Part shown: one piece after another, positions 17,272 to 27,012 of the stretch | Layout: every line of letters begins with the position of its first letter | Numbering within the stretch: the stretch's first letter is position 1 | NCBI RefSeq assembly: GCF_014898095.1 | Contig: NZ_CP062946.1 | Coordinates: 2,232,001 to 2,296,000, forward strand | Source: Thalassotalea sp. LPB0316 | Lineage (GTDB): Bacteria; Pseudomonadota; Gammaproteobacteria; Enterobacterales; Alteromonadaceae | Reading direction: 5' to 3' | Length of the DNA: 64,000 nt | Translations under genes and position numbers: made by a program | The notes under the pieces: model-generated | The model's input: only the letters and a program-made list of their open reading frames with translations | The model's database searches: none | What the model was told of the DNA's origin: nothing

Positions 17272-20200
17272 TCATTTCTTACCACCACTGGCTGGACTCA
17301 AGTCACTAATAATCGAGGTTATCAGGGTAAATCTTGCTTGTGTTGAGTCGGTTTTCTTAACGAACTTAACCTTATTGGCCCCTTCCATTTTATAAACCGT
17401 TGGCTGTTTTTGGATCATCGAGATAATTTGCATCGGATCAACGTTAGTATCATCACTAAATTCGATAACACCACCGTTATCGTGCGCATCGATACGGGCA
17501 ATCCCGATTTTTTGTGCTTTGAGTTTTAACTTAGCAATTTGAATTAAGTTCTTAGTCGCTTGCGGTAATAAGCCAAAGCGGTCGATTAACTCTACTTGAA
17601 TATCGTCAAGCGCTTGTTTAGTTGTACAGCTGGCAATGCGTTTATAAATACTCAGTCGTAAACTGACATCAAAAATATAGTCTTCTGGTAGTAAGGCTGG
17701 CAAGCGCAAGTCAATCTCGGTTTGCTTAGAAGTAACTTCTTCAAGCGAAAGCGGTTTGCCTTCTTTAAGCGCTGTTACCGCGTTATCCAGCATTTCCATA
17801 TATAGGCTAAAACCAATTTGGCTCATTTGGCCCGATTGATCTTCACCGAGTAATTCACCGGCGCCACGAATTTCCATATCGTGAGTTGCCAAGGTAAAGC
17901 CGGCGCCTAAATCTTCAAGAGAGGCAATGGCGTCAAGGCGCTTTTTCGCATCTTTGGTCATGCGCTTTTCATGCGGCGTTAATAAATAGGCATAGGCTTG
18001 GTGGTGCGAGCGACCAACACGACCGCGCAATTGATGCAGCTGAGCAAGACCTAGGTTATCGGCTCGATCCATGATAATGGTATTAGCGCTCGGTACATCG
18101 ATACCGGTTTCAATAATGGTGGTACAAACAATTACATTAAAGCGTTGATGATAAAAATCACTCATGATTTTTTCTAGTTCGCGCTCGCGCATTTGACCGT
18201 GGGCGGTAATAATTTTGGCTTCTGGCACGAGGGCTTGAATATCAAGCGCCGTTTTCTCAATAGTATCAACGTTATTGTGCAAGAAATAGACCTGACCACC
18301 GCGCAGTATTTCACGCAAAATGGCTTCGCGAATGAGGTTATCTTCGCGCTGACGAACAAAGGTTTTAACCGCTAATCGCTTAGCTGGCGGGGTTGCGATG
18401 ATGGATAAGTCACGCATGCCGCCCATCGCCATATTAAGCGTTCTTGGAATTGGCGTTGCAGTTAGCGTTAAAATATCAACATTGGCGCGCAGTTTTTTCA
18501 CTTGCTCTTTTTGTTTAACGCCAAAGCGGTGCTCTTCATCAACAATTAACAAGCCTAAATCGTGATATTTTATCGAGTTTTGTAGCAATTTATGGGTGCC
18601 AATTAAGATATCAATATTACCGGCTTCTACATCATCAATGATCGCCTTTTGCTGTTTTGGCGTTTTAAAGCGAGATAATACTTCGATGTTGATTGGCAAG
18701 TCGGCAAAGCGATCGCGAAAGTTTTCATAGTGTTGCTGAGCAAGCAGGGTGGTTGGTACTAATAACGCGACTTGCTTGGCATCGTTGGCAGCAATAAATG
18801 CGGCGCGCATGGCGACTTCAGTTTTACCAAAGCCAACATCACCACAAACTAATCTGTCCATCGCAGTTGGCTGTTGCATGTCATGGATCACCGCGTTGAT
18901 CGCTTGCTCTTGATCTAAGGTCTCTTCAAAACCGAAACTGTTAGCAAAGGCTTGGTACTCGTCAGGATTTATCTTGAAGCTATAGCCTTTATGGCTTGCA
19001 CGCTTGGCGTAGACATCTAGTAGTTCAGCAGCGACATCTTTAATTTTTTCAGCCGCTTTTTGCTTGGCTTTTGTCCAACCTTCATTGCCTAGTTTGTGCA
19101 ATGGTGCGTGCTCAGCATCGGTACCTGAATAGCGTGAAATTAAATGCAGTGAGGCAACAGGGACATAGAGCTTGGCCTCATTGGCGTAACTGAGCACCAA
19201 AAATTCAGTGGTTAAACCGCCATTTTCTAGCGTTTGTAACCCCATATAACGGCCAATACCGTGTTCAAGGTGAACAACCGGTTGGCCAATGGATAATTCG
19301 GCTAAGTTTTTGAAAATCGCATCGGCTTGGCCATCTTGTTGTTTGCCACGGCGGCGCGATTGCCTGACCACATCACCGAGTAATTCCGTTTCGGTGATTA
19401 CGTTAAACAGTTGCTTTTTGTGCTTAAAGATAAAACCGTTAGCAAAGCTGTTAACCGTAATACCGATAGTGTCATCAGCATTGATAAAGTCGTCAAAGTT
19501 TTTAAATAATTTTGGCGATAACTGATTCTTTTTCAGTAGCTCTAATACACTTTCACGGCGACCTTGGCTTTCAGCGACGAATAGCGTTCTTGCCGGTGGC
19601 TTAATTGACTGCTGACTTTGTAAAAAGCTATTGAGTGAAGTAAACGGCTGCTTTAGCTGATGATTAACCGCAACTTGTGGTAGCAATTCAACGTCAAAAC
19701 CAATATCAGCTGTGCTTTGCACGTCACTTGGCGGCTTAACGATATTAATACGTTGAAATTGGTTAAGCTGACCGTATAGCTCATCAATTTTGAGATATAA
19801 CTGCTCTGGTGGCACTAAGGGGCGAGTAGGGTCGTAGCGTCTGTCTTCATAACGATAGGTGATGTCGTGCCAATAATGGGCAACGGACTTTTCAATATCG
19901 CCTTGAATAATCAATAACGTGTTATCGGCTAAGTAATCAAATAGGGTACTGGTTTGCTCGAAAAACAGCGGCAAGTAATATTCAATACCGGCCGGCATGA
20001 CACCGGAACTGACTTGATGATAAATCGACTCTTTATCGATGGCGCCGGTAAATAACTCACGGTACTGCTTTCTAAATAAATTAATACCTTCTTGGTCAGT
20101 GGGAAACTCGCGAGCGGGCAACAAATTAATCGCATCGAGTTTATCTGTAGAGCGCTGATTTTCTGTGTCGAAAAGGCGAATTTCATCAATTTCATCGTCG

Positions 20201-20778
20201 AAAAAATCAAGGCGATAAGGCGCATTACTGCCCATCGGGAAGAGATCGAGAATGGCACCTCTTACTGAAAACTCACCGTGCTCCATGACTTGATCAACAC
20301 AGCGATAACCATTGGCTTCAAGATTTACCCTTACTTGGTGTAAATCTAGGGTATCGCCAACCTTGATCATCAAGGCGCTTTGTTCTAAATATTGTCGCGG
20401 TGACAGCTTTTGCACCAAGGTCGTTACCGGCACAATAATAATGCCTGACGACATTCTTGGCAGTTGGTATAAAGTCGCTAAGCGTTGAGAAATAATATCT
20501 TGATGTGGCGAAAAGCTATCAAACGGCAAGGTCTCCCAATCGGGGAATAGGCATAAGCTGAGCTGTTGGCTGTTGATGCTGTGTAACTCGTGTTCTAAAC
20601 GGATCGCACTAGGCGTGTCATCGGTAATTACGAGTAGTGGCTTATCGGCTTGCAGCGCAGCTTGATAAATCGCTAACGTTGCACTTGAGCCAACTAAGCC
20701 ATGCCACGCTTTTTTGTCGACTTTGCGTTTAAATTCAGCGGTAAGTATAGGCGCGTAAAGCTGAGATAGTTTTGACAT
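17272..20778 (-). CDS. mfd: Transcription-repair coupling factor Mfd
   Basis: Mfd releases RNA polymerase stalled at DNA lesions and recruits UvrA. At 1168 residues it is full length. The N-terminal UvrB-like domains (TLPFDSFSPHQDIISQR, RGAILDLFPMGSNAPYRLDF) are followed by the RNA polymerase interaction domain (GQPVVHLEHGIGRYMGL, about residues 490-510). Then come the RecG-like motor with Walker A GDVGFGKTE (about 643), DEEHRFG, LTATPIPRTL and the TRG-type QLRGRVGRSHHQAYAY, and the C-terminal UvrA-masking domain. csiV lies 89 bases downstream and aguB 37 bases upstream, all on the same strand. Confidence 0.98.
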   Translation of the reverse strand: MSKLSQLYAPILTAEFKRKVDKKAWHGLVGSSATLAIYQAALQADKPLLVITDDTPSAIRLEHELHSINSQQLSLCLFPDWETLPFDSFSPHQDIISQRLATLYQLPRMSSGIIIVPVTTLVQKLSPRQYLEQSALMIKVGDTLDLHQVRVNLEANGYRCVDQVMEHGEFSVRGAILDLFPMGSNAPYRLDFFDDEIDEIRLFDTENQRSTDKLDAINLLPAREFPTDQEGINLFRKQYRELFTGAIDKESIYHQVSSGVMPAGIEYYLPLFFEQTSTLFDYLADNTLLIIQGDIEKSVAHYWHDITYRYEDRRYDPTRPLVPPEQLYLKIDELYGQLNQFQRINIVKPPSDVQSTADIGFDVELLPQVAVNHQLKQPFTSLNSFLQSQQSIKPPARTLFVAESQGRRESVLELLKKNQLSPKLFKNFDDFINADDTIGITVNSFANGFIFKHKKQLFNVITETELLGDVVRQSRRRGKQQDGQADAIFKNLAELSIGQPVVHLEHGIGRYMGLQTLENGGLTTEFLVLSYANEAKLYVPVASLHLISRYSGTDAEHAPLHKLGNEGWTKAKQKAAEKIKDVAAELLDVYAKRASHKGYSFKINPDEYQAFANSFGFEETLDQEQAINAVIHDMQQPTAMDRLVCGDVGFGKTEVAMRAAFIAANDAKQVALLVPTTLLAQQHYENFRDRFADLPINIEVLSRFKTPKQQKAIIDDVEAGNIDILIGTHKLLQNSIKYHDLGLLIVDEEHRFGVKQKEQVKKLRANVDILTLTATPIPRTLNMAMGGMRDLSIIATPPAKRLAVKTFVRQREDNLIREAILREILRGGQVYFLHNNVDTIEKTALDIQALVPEAKIITAHGQMRERELEKIMSDFYHQRFNVIVCTTIIETGIDVPSANTIIMDRADNLGLAQLHQLRGRVGRSHHQAYAYLLTPHEKRMTKDAKKRLDAIASLEDLGAGFTLATHDMEIRGAGELLGEDQSGQMSQIGFSLYMEMLDNAVTALKEGKPLSLEEVTSKQTEIDLRLPALLPEDYIFDVSLRLSIYKRIASCTTKQALDDIQVELIDRFGLLPQATKNLIQIAKLKLKAQKIGIARIDAHDNGGVIEFSDDTNVDPMQIISMIQKQPTVYKMEGANKVKFVKKTDSTQARFTLITSIISDLSPASGGKK

Positions 20779-20815
20779 AACAGATAATAAGAGTCGGTAA
20801 TAAGAGTCGGGAAAA

Positions 20816-21709
20816 TTAGTCGCGATACAGTTTGGTTAAATCTTGGTAGTGGTCAATTCTACGATCGCGCAGATAAGGCCAAATCCGTCTTACGTCTGTC
20901 GAGCGAGATAAGTTTACTTGCGCGTGTAAGATTTCTTCGTCTTGATGCTGGGCGTGGGCAAGGAATTCTCCTTGTGGTCCCGTAATAAAGCTATTGCCCC
21001 AAAATTCAATGCCGTGTTTAGCATCTGTAGCTTTCGGATCTGCTTCAAAACCAACGCGATTAGCACTTAATACTGGCACACCATTGGCGACGGCGTGTGA
21101 GCGCTGAATGGTGATCCAGGCATCGAGCTGACGTTGCTGTTCGTCTTGCTCGTCAAATAAATCCCAGCCAATGGCCGTTGGGTAAATTAGCAATTGTGCC
21201 CCTGCCATTGCCATTAAACGCGCGCCTTCTGGGAACCATTGATCCCAACAGACCATGACACCGAGTTTACCTAGCGAGGTTTCAATCGGCTCAAAACCTT
21301 GATCGCCAGGGGTAAAATAAAACTTCTCGTAAAAACCAGGATCATCAGGAATGTGCATTTTGCGATATTGGCCGGCCATTGAACCGTCAGTATCAAAGAC
21401 CACTGCAGTGTTGTGATACAAACCTTCAGCCCGCTTTTCAAATAATGAGCTAACAATGACTACACCGAGTTTAGCTGCCAATTGACCCAATTTATCGGTT
21501 GATGGGCCGGGAATGGTCTCAGCTAAATCGAACTGGTCAACATCTTCTTGTTGGCAAAAATACAGTGAATTGTGTAACTCTTGCAAAACGATAAGTTGAG
21601 CACCTTGTTTTGCTGCTTGCTCAATATTAGCAAGGCACTTTGTAAGATTATCTTCAACAGTGGCACTATTGCGTTGTTGAATAACTGCGACGTTTAATGT
21701 GTTAGTCAT
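20816..21709 (-). CDS. aguB: N-carbamoylputrescine amidase
   Basis: AguB hydrolyses N-carbamoylputrescine to putrescine, CO2 and ammonia, the last step of the agmatine route. The nitrilase-fold triad is visible: Glu in VLQELHNSLYF (near residue 43), Lys in YRKMHIPDDPGFYEKFYF (near 117), and Cys in VMVCWDQWFPEGAR (near 155). The 297-residue length and the PDDPGFYEK/CWDQWFPE blocks are specific for this subfamily. The usual partner, agmatine deiminase (aguA), is not adjacent and must be elsewhere or absent. The gene lies 37 bases upstream of mfd on the same strand. Confidence 0.93.
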   Translation of the reverse strand: MTNTLNVAVIQQRNSATVEDNLTKCLANIEQAAKQGAQLIVLQELHNSLYFCQQEDVDQFDLAETIPGPSTDKLGQLAAKLGVVIVSSLFEKRAEGLYHNTAVVFDTDGSMAGQYRKMHIPDDPGFYEKFYFTPGDQGFEPIETSLGKLGVMVCWDQWFPEGARLMAMAGAQLLIYPTAIGWDLFDEQDEQQRQLDAWITIQRSHAVANGVPVLSANRVGFEADPKATDAKHGIEFWGNSFITGPQGEFLAHAQHQDEEILHAQVNLSRSTDVRRIWPYLRDRRIDHYQDLTKLYRD

Positions 21710-21940
21710 GAAAAGCGAGTGTTATCTGGTTAAAATTAATAGCCCGTTATATTAGCACGAGTTTTTTAAAAGCTTTAACTTTTAAGCTTGCAAAAGTTGG
21801 CTTTTAGTCAATCTTTTAAGATCTGGTTAATTGTTAGCTGATAAATCGTCAAATGGCTTGTTATTCATAGACTTTTTAGCGCTGATATCTTATTTTAAAC
21901 AGTAGTTAAAAAGATCTTTATCCTGCAAGGAATAATAATA

Positions 21941-24325
21941 ATGAGAAAGCTGTATACCAGTGTTTTTCTAGCCAGTGCCGTTTTTCTAACGGGGTGTAAT
22001 GGTAAATCAGGTGAGAATGAAGCTCCGCCAGTTGATGGTCCTGTTGTTGAACTTTCTGCTATTAGCATCGCTATTCAAAATGCCCAAGGTGATACTCAAG
22101 TGAGTTTTGAGCAAGGTGAGTCCGCAACGGTTATAGCAACATTAACCGATACTAATGGCGCATTAGTAACCAACACAACGGTCACTTTTTCAACCTCGTT
22201 TGGTCAACTTTCACAAGACAGCAAACTGACTAACAGTGAAGGTCAAGCTACTATTACTTTAACAAATCCTGAGGCGCTAGCTGGAGCGGGTAGTATAGCC
22301 GCAACCGCGGGCGCTCTAGAGCCAAGTACCATAGATTTTGAATATTTGGTGTCGACCGAATCTGAAGAAGCACTGCCGAGCTTGTCTTTGTCTTTGAGTT
22401 TAAACGGTGAGCAAGTTAATAACTTCAAATCAGATGAAACGGTTCAACTGATCTCTACGTTAGTTGATGGTCAAGGCCAGCCAATTAGCGGCGAAATTAT
22501 TACTTACACAGCAGATATTGGTGCGTTAACACCTAATACGGCATTAACCAATGCGCAGGGGATCGCGATAGTCACGCTTGCCGGCAACGATCAGACAGGT
22601 GCAGGTATTGTCACTGCTAGTTATGGCGAGACTGATGTGATAGCGTCGAGTCGTATGAACTACCAAGTTATCGCGAGTGATGAAACCATTTTAGATGATG
22701 TTATTCGCATCGGTTACTTTGATGATAATGGCGATTTTATTGAAGGCGCAATTGAGCTTTCGATTGATGGTAATATCGTTAGCGCAGGTGGTACTTTAGG
22801 GTTAAGTGTTGATTTAGTCGATAGTGAAGACGCTCCAGTGACGATCCCAACATCTGTCAGCTTTAGCTCTAATTGTGTTGCCAGTGGCAATGCAACGATT
22901 GAAGAAACGGTTTTTAGTATTCAAGGCAAAGCGAAAGCGACCTACGAAGATATTGATTGCGCAGGTTTAAACGGCATTGACGATGTCATTCTTGCATCGG
23001 TTAGTTTAAATGGCGTGACCAATGTTGCTCAAGCGGTTATTTCAATTACGGGTGAAGAATTGGGGTCAATCGAGTTTTTATCGGCGGCGCCTGAAACGAT
23101 TGTTTTAAAGGGAACTGGTGGCCAGGGTAATCAAGAAACCTCAACCTTAACTTTTCAAGTTAAAAGCTCGCTAGGTAATCCGCTTGCTCAACAAGATGTT
23201 GAATTTATTCTCGACACAACAGCAGGTGGTATTGTGGTAAATCCCGTTATTGGTGTTACCAATAGCCAAGGTATTGTCACGACTAAAGTGACTGCAGGCT
23301 CAGTGCCAACGGCTGTCCGAGTGACGGCAAAGGCAGTGGCTGAAGATGGTAGTACCATTCAAACGCAATCAGATCTATTATCGATTAATACAGGTTTACC
23401 TGAACAGCGTTCATTTACTTTATCAACGGCAGTTCGAAACCCTGAAGCAGGCTCTATTAACGGTGTAGATGTTGATATTACAGCCCAGCTTGCTGATAAC
23501 TTCAATAACCCAGTGCCAGACGGTACAACAGTTAATTTTACCACCGAAGGTGGTGTAATTGAGCCAAGCTGTTTAACAGTTAACGGTGCGTGTAGTGTCA
23601 CTTGGACCAGTGCAGAGCCGCGCGTTGCTGATCACCGCATCACCATTTTAGCAACTGCTCTTGGTCACGAAACTTTCTTTGATACCAATGGTAATAACAT
23701 TTTTGATGACGCTGATGGCAGCGCGGTAACCGAGGCCTTTATTTCGGCAGGCTTTTCTCGTATCACACCAAGAGCAGATGGTTTCGTCGATATGACAGAA
23801 GCTTGGCGTGATGATAATGAAAACGGGCTGTTTGATGCCGGTGAAACCTTCTTAGATTTTAATAATGACGGCAGCTTTAGCATTGAAGATGGCTTGTTTA
23901 ATGGGCCTCAGTGCGAAGGCAGTAGTTGTGGAGCACAAGGCAATCAGGCTATCCACGTTCGCCGAGCACTAGTGATGGTGATGGCAAGTTCAACAGCTTT
24001 GTTTACGTTAACCGACGAAAACGGCGTGAATTACCCGACCGGTGGCACTGAAACCGTTGTAGATACCTTAAGCTTTACTTTAGATTTTAGCGATACGGCA
24101 AGCCAAGCTATGCCATTTGGCACAACAGTAACCGTTGAAGCAAGTGCTGGTACTGTTGAAGGGACAACCAATTTCACCGTGCCAGATACCTTAGAACCAC
24201 ACTCGATAGAGTTTGTCATTGTTAATCCGCCATTGGATGATCCGGCAATTGGCACCTTGACCATCACCATTACCTCACCTTCGGGTGTTGAAACCACCAT
24301 AGTACAAACGCTTGATTTACCCTAG
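21941..24325 (+). CDS. Large lipoprotein with bacterial Ig-like (Big_1/invasin-type) domains
   Basis: This is a predicted surface or outer-membrane lipoprotein of 794 residues. The signal peptide ends LTGC with the lipidated cysteine at residue 19. At least five beta-sandwich repeats of the Big_1 type follow, marked by recurring V-x-A-T-L-x-D, V-x-F-x-T and LTNSEGQATITL/VTNSQGIVTTKV motifs near residues 80-110, 175-210, 285-340, 400-450 and 500-560. Around residues 580-650 are Asp/Asn-rich loops (DTNGNNIFDDADG, DDNENGLFDAGE, DFNNDGSF) that look like calcium-binding sites. The role is probably adhesion or extracellular structure, but the sequence alone does not settle it. It stands alone and ends at a terminator. 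Confidence 0.85.
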   Translation: MRKLYTSVFLASAVFLTGCNGKSGENEAPPVDGPVVELSAISIAIQNAQGDTQVSFEQGESATVIATLTDTNGALVTNTTVTFSTSFGQLSQDSKLTNSEGQATITLTNPEALAGAGSIAATAGALEPSTIDFEYLVSTESEEALPSLSLSLSLNGEQVNNFKSDETVQLISTLVDGQGQPISGEIITYTADIGALTPNTALTNAQGIAIVTLAGNDQTGAGIVTASYGETDVIASSRMNYQVIASDETILDDVIRIGYFDDNGDFIEGAIELSIDGNIVSAGGTLGLSVDLVDSEDAPVTIPTSVSFSSNCVASGNATIEETVFSIQGKAKATYEDIDCAGLNGIDDVILASVSLNGVTNVAQAVISITGEELGSIEFLSAAPETIVLKGTGGQGNQETSTLTFQVKSSLGNPLAQQDVEFILDTTAGGIVVNPVIGVTNSQGIVTTKVTAGSVPTAVRVTAKAVAEDGSTIQTQSDLLSINTGLPEQRSFTLSTAVRNPEAGSINGVDVDITAQLADNFNNPVPDGTTVNFTTEGGVIEPSCLTVNGACSVTWTSAEPRVADHRITILATALGHETFFDTNGNNIFDDADGSAVTEAFISAGFSRITPRADGFVDMTEAWRDDNENGLFDAGETFLDFNNDGSFSIEDGLFNGPQCEGSSCGAQGNQAIHVRRALVMVMASSTALFTLTDENGVNYPTGGTETVVDTLSFTLDFSDTASQAMPFGTTVTVEASAGTVEGTTNFTVPDTLEPHSIEFVIVNPPLDDPAIGTLTITITSPSGVETTIVQTLDLP

Positions 24326-24357
24326 TTTTTAGTACTCGTGTGTTGGAACAAATATCG

Positions 24358-24386
24358 AGCCAGTGTTAATCACTGGCTTTTTTTTG
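24358..24386 (+). terminator. Intrinsic terminator after the Ig-like lipoprotein gene
   Basis: AGCCAGTG pairs with CACTGGCT around TTAAT, followed by seven or more Ts. It lies 33 bases after the stop. Confidence 0.93.
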
Positions 24387-24552
24387 AGCTTGCCATTGAT
24401 TTTGTCAAAGCTTGCGGTAACTTAGGTTAATAAAAGATTAATCCAATTATGGTTTTGATCAAACTTTTACCACAAAGAATACGTAGAATGTCTAGTTGAA
24501 CCGTCTATACTAAAAGGGTCGGTATATACACTATCATTGAAGAGATGACATT

Positions 24553-25476
24553 ATGGCAAATGTGTTAATTACTGGTGGAACAGGGCTTATTGGCCAAGCG
24601 TTAGTCGCACAATTAAAGCGTCATCATCACGATGTCACGGTATTAACTCGCCATGTAGCCAAAGCCGAAAAGGTCTTTGACTTTGATGTGGTGATTGTCG
24701 ACGATCTTTATCAAATTGATGACGATATTTACTTTGATGTCATTGTCAATTTAGCGGGCGAGCCAATCGCTGATAAGCGTTGGTCAGAGGCGCAAAAACA
24801 GCGAATATATCAATCTCGGGTTGATAGTACTCATCATTTAGTTAAATGGATGAAAACTCGATTAATGATGCCTTCTGTACTTATTAGTGGCTCTGCTGTG
24901 GGCTGGTATGGAGACGGTAAAAACAGTTTGTTAACCGAGCAATCGGGCTTTCACGATGAATATACCCACCAATTATGTGACGCGTGGGAGCAAGCCGCCT
25001 TAAGTGCCAAACAACTTGGTTGTCGAGTTTGTATTATGCGTACGGGGCTTGTGGTATCAAGTGAAGGTGGCTTTTTGAAAAAAATGCTGCCGAGCTTTAA
25101 GTTATGCCTCGGTGGTCCGCTTTCTAATGGTCAACAATACATGCCGTGGATCCACATTGACGACATGGTTGCCGCTATCTTATTTCTCGCCTTTAGTAAA
25201 AATAAAAATGAATTATCAGGTATTTATAACTTCACTGCGCCTAAACCGGTGACTAACAAAGAATTTAGCCAAACGTTGGCCAGTGTGTTATCCAAACCGT
25301 GCTTGTTTTTCGTGCCTGCGTTGGTGTTAAAGTTGATGTTAGGGGAAATGTCCCGCTTAGTACTTACTGGTCAAAATGCCATTCCTGAGCGGTTACAACA
25401 AGCTGGCTTTGAATTTACATACCATACCTTGAAACCTGCCTTAGAAGATGTCTTAGGTAAACGAGCTAACGGTTGA
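24553..25476 (+). CDS. TIGR01777-family NAD(P)-dependent epimerase (YfcH-like)
   Basis: This is a short-chain dehydrogenase-fold protein of the TIGR01777 (YfcH/SulA-like) group. The N-terminal Rossmann motif is ITGGTGLIGQAL (residues 6-17). NLAGEPIADKRW (about 73-84) is the family hallmark. SGSAVGWYGDG (about 115-125) carries the active-site Ser and Tyr region, and PWIHIDDMVAAI lies near 200. A C-terminal DUF1731-type tail ends the 307-residue chain (MLGEMSRLVLTGQNAIPERL). The substrate is unknown. An AAGAGATG stretch precedes the ATG. No operon partner; the palindromic repeat region follows. Confidence 0.92.
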   Translation: MANVLITGGTGLIGQALVAQLKRHHHDVTVLTRHVAKAEKVFDFDVVIVDDLYQIDDDIYFDVIVNLAGEPIADKRWSEAQKQRIYQSRVDSTHHLVKWMKTRLMMPSVLISGSAVGWYGDGKNSLLTEQSGFHDEYTHQLCDAWEQAALSAKQLGCRVCIMRTGLVVSSEGGFLKKMLPSFKLCLGGPLSNGQQYMPWIHIDDMVAAILFLAFSKNKNELSGIYNFTAPKPVTNKEFSQTLASVLSKPCLFFVPALVLKLMLGEMSRLVLTGQNAIPERLQQAGFEFTYHTLKPALEDVLGKRANG

Positions 25477-25583
25477 TGCGATTCTACAATATAGGTGAGT
25501 GGCGTTAAATCTTGTTTTCGTACTGGATTAGCACTTTTATTTCAGATAAAAAACGAGCCTCGAATTACACACCAGTCCCATTC

Positions 25584-25980
25584 GCAATAGATTAATTTTT
25601 CACTTGCATGTTTATTGCTGGGCGAGGCAGGACGCCGAGCACTGATGTCATACAGGACGTATCTTCTTCAGGAACAGCTAATACCAATTTCGTTAAATAG
25701 TTAATCATTCAGAGCTACGTCAGGGAAGTTAGAACAAAGCAAATTGGTGCAGGTATGGTTATTCCATATCAAGGCAATTTGTAAAGTTATCACTTTTCTG
25801 ACGAGCTCCCCAAGGGCGAGTTTAAATGGCTTATATGCTTCGTTACTGATTTTGCTAAGGGAATAACCATTACCGGCAATCAAAGCCTTGCCTATAAGCC
25901 ATTTAATTCTCGCTGAATGACCAACTATTTAATGAACTTGGTATGATAAACACAAGTGAAAAATTAATGCTGTCTATTGC
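25584..25980. repeat. Long imperfect inverted repeat (~0.4 kb palindromic element)
   Basis: The outer arms are GCAATAGATTAATTTTTCAC at 25584-25603 and its imperfect complement up to 25980. Inner arms of 32 bases at 25681-25712 and 25913-25944 (starting ATACCAATTTCGTTAAATAG) are also inverted copies. The two arm pairs are nested, and the left half carries about 65 extra bases (25619-25680) with no counterpart on the right. Smaller inverted pairs lie inside (ATGGTTATTCC at 25755 and 25860-25870; AAATGGCTTATA near 25824 and 25893-25906). No credible gene is present. The rest of 25477-26146 shows nothing except the hairpin at 26000. Confidence 0.7.
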
Positions 25981-25999
25981 GTTGTCGCCGAGGGAGATT

Positions 26000-26030
26000 A
26001 AAGAGGGAAACAGGCGCTTTTTCCCTCTTT
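26000..26030 (-). terminator. Possible terminator hairpin downstream of trpA
   Basis: AAAGAGGGAAA and TTTCCCTCTTT form an 11-bp stem around a nine-base loop, about 117 bases beyond the trpA stop. The Ts available on the minus strand lie mostly within the stem, so termination strength is uncertain. Confidence 0.45.
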
Positions 26031-26146
26031 AGTGCTGTCGGCACCCCGACAATATAACTAGAAAAAGTCATCAATCTAGAAAGTATTTATCCAATATAGT
26101 TAACACTTTTTAGATAGTTAACACCTTTTATCAGTTGTTTTTAACA

Positions 26147-26995
26147 TTAAGTCGCAGCTTTCATCTGTTGAACAAAGCTGGTTAGCTCCGCTAGCATCTT
26201 GGTTTCATCTGCTAGGTTTTTCTCAATAATATTTACCACAGCCGAGCCACTAATAGCGCCTTGTGCGCCACTAGCTAGTGCTTGTTTTACTTGCTCTGGA
26301 TTTGAGATACCAAAACCAATAACCGCTGGCGCACTATTTAATGCTGTTAATTTTGCCACTAACTTGTCGGCAACACTGGTTGCTTTGACATCAGCGCCGG
26401 TAACGCCTGCGCGACTTAAAACATAAGTGTAGCCTCGGCTATATGAGGCGATTGCTTGGAGTGTGTCGTCATCTGCATTAGGCGGTGCAATAAAAATTGG
26501 CGCGATACCATTGGTCATTGCCGCATCTCTAAATGGTTGACTCTCACGAATAGGTAAATCGGCGATCAATACTGAATCAACACCAGCACGTTGCGCATCT
26601 TGATAAAATTTTTCAATGCCGCGAGCAAAGACAAGGTTGCCATACAGCAATAAGCCAATGGGGATGCTTGGCGCATAATCACGCACTTTCGCTAAAATAT
26701 CAAAGCAGATATCAATATCAACGTTGGCGTTTAACGCTCGTAAACCGGCTTTTTGAATGGTAACGCCGTCGGCGCTAGGGTCTGAAAATGGAATGCCAAG
26801 CTCGAGGGCATCGGCGCCAGCGTCGATTAGCGTTTTGATGATCTCAAACGACAATACTGGATTGGGATCGCCGATAGTCACAAATGGAATAAAGGCACCT
26901 TTGCCTTGTGCTTTTAATGCGCTAAAGCATTCATTGTAGCGCTGCCCAACTTGGCTCAGCACAGGATTTGGGGTAACAGAACTAATAGTACTCAT
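26147..26995 (-). CDS. trpA: Tryptophan synthase alpha subunit
   Basis: TrpA cleaves indole-3-glycerol phosphate to indole and glyceraldehyde 3-phosphate, and passes indole through a tunnel to TrpB. The 282-residue TIM barrel has [18 protein letters not shown] (about 36-53). The catalytic Glu is in [15 protein letters not shown], and the catalytic Asp lies in the later [11 protein letters not shown] loop. The phosphate site is near [14 protein letters not shown], and GAISGSAVV follows. It is the last gene of the trp operon, 17 bases after trpB. The ATG at 26995 follows a GAGGACCC stretch. Confidence 0.97.
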   Translation of the reverse strand: MSTISSVTPNPVLSQVGQRYNECFSALKAQGKGAFIPFVTIGDPNPVLSFEIIKTLIDAGADALELGIPFSDPSADGVTIQKAGLRALNANVDIDICFDILAKVRDYAPSIPIGLLLYGNLVFARGIEKFYQDAQRAGVDSVLIADLPIRESQPFRDAAMTNGIAPIFIAPPNADDDTLQAIASYSRGYTYVLSRAGVTGADVKATSVADKLVAKLTALNSAPAVIGFGISNPEQVKQALASGAQGAISGSAVVNIIEKNLADETKMLAELTSFVQQMKAAT

Positions 26996-27012
26996 TGTGG
27001 GTCCTCGTGCCT

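Noticed and set aside
19929..20258. Minus-strand open frame of 109 codons.
   Set aside because: It is an out-of-frame shadow within mfd.
25701..25883. Minus-strand open frame of 60 codons.
   Set aside because: It lies wholly inside the palindromic repeat and has no ribosome-binding site or protein-like pattern.
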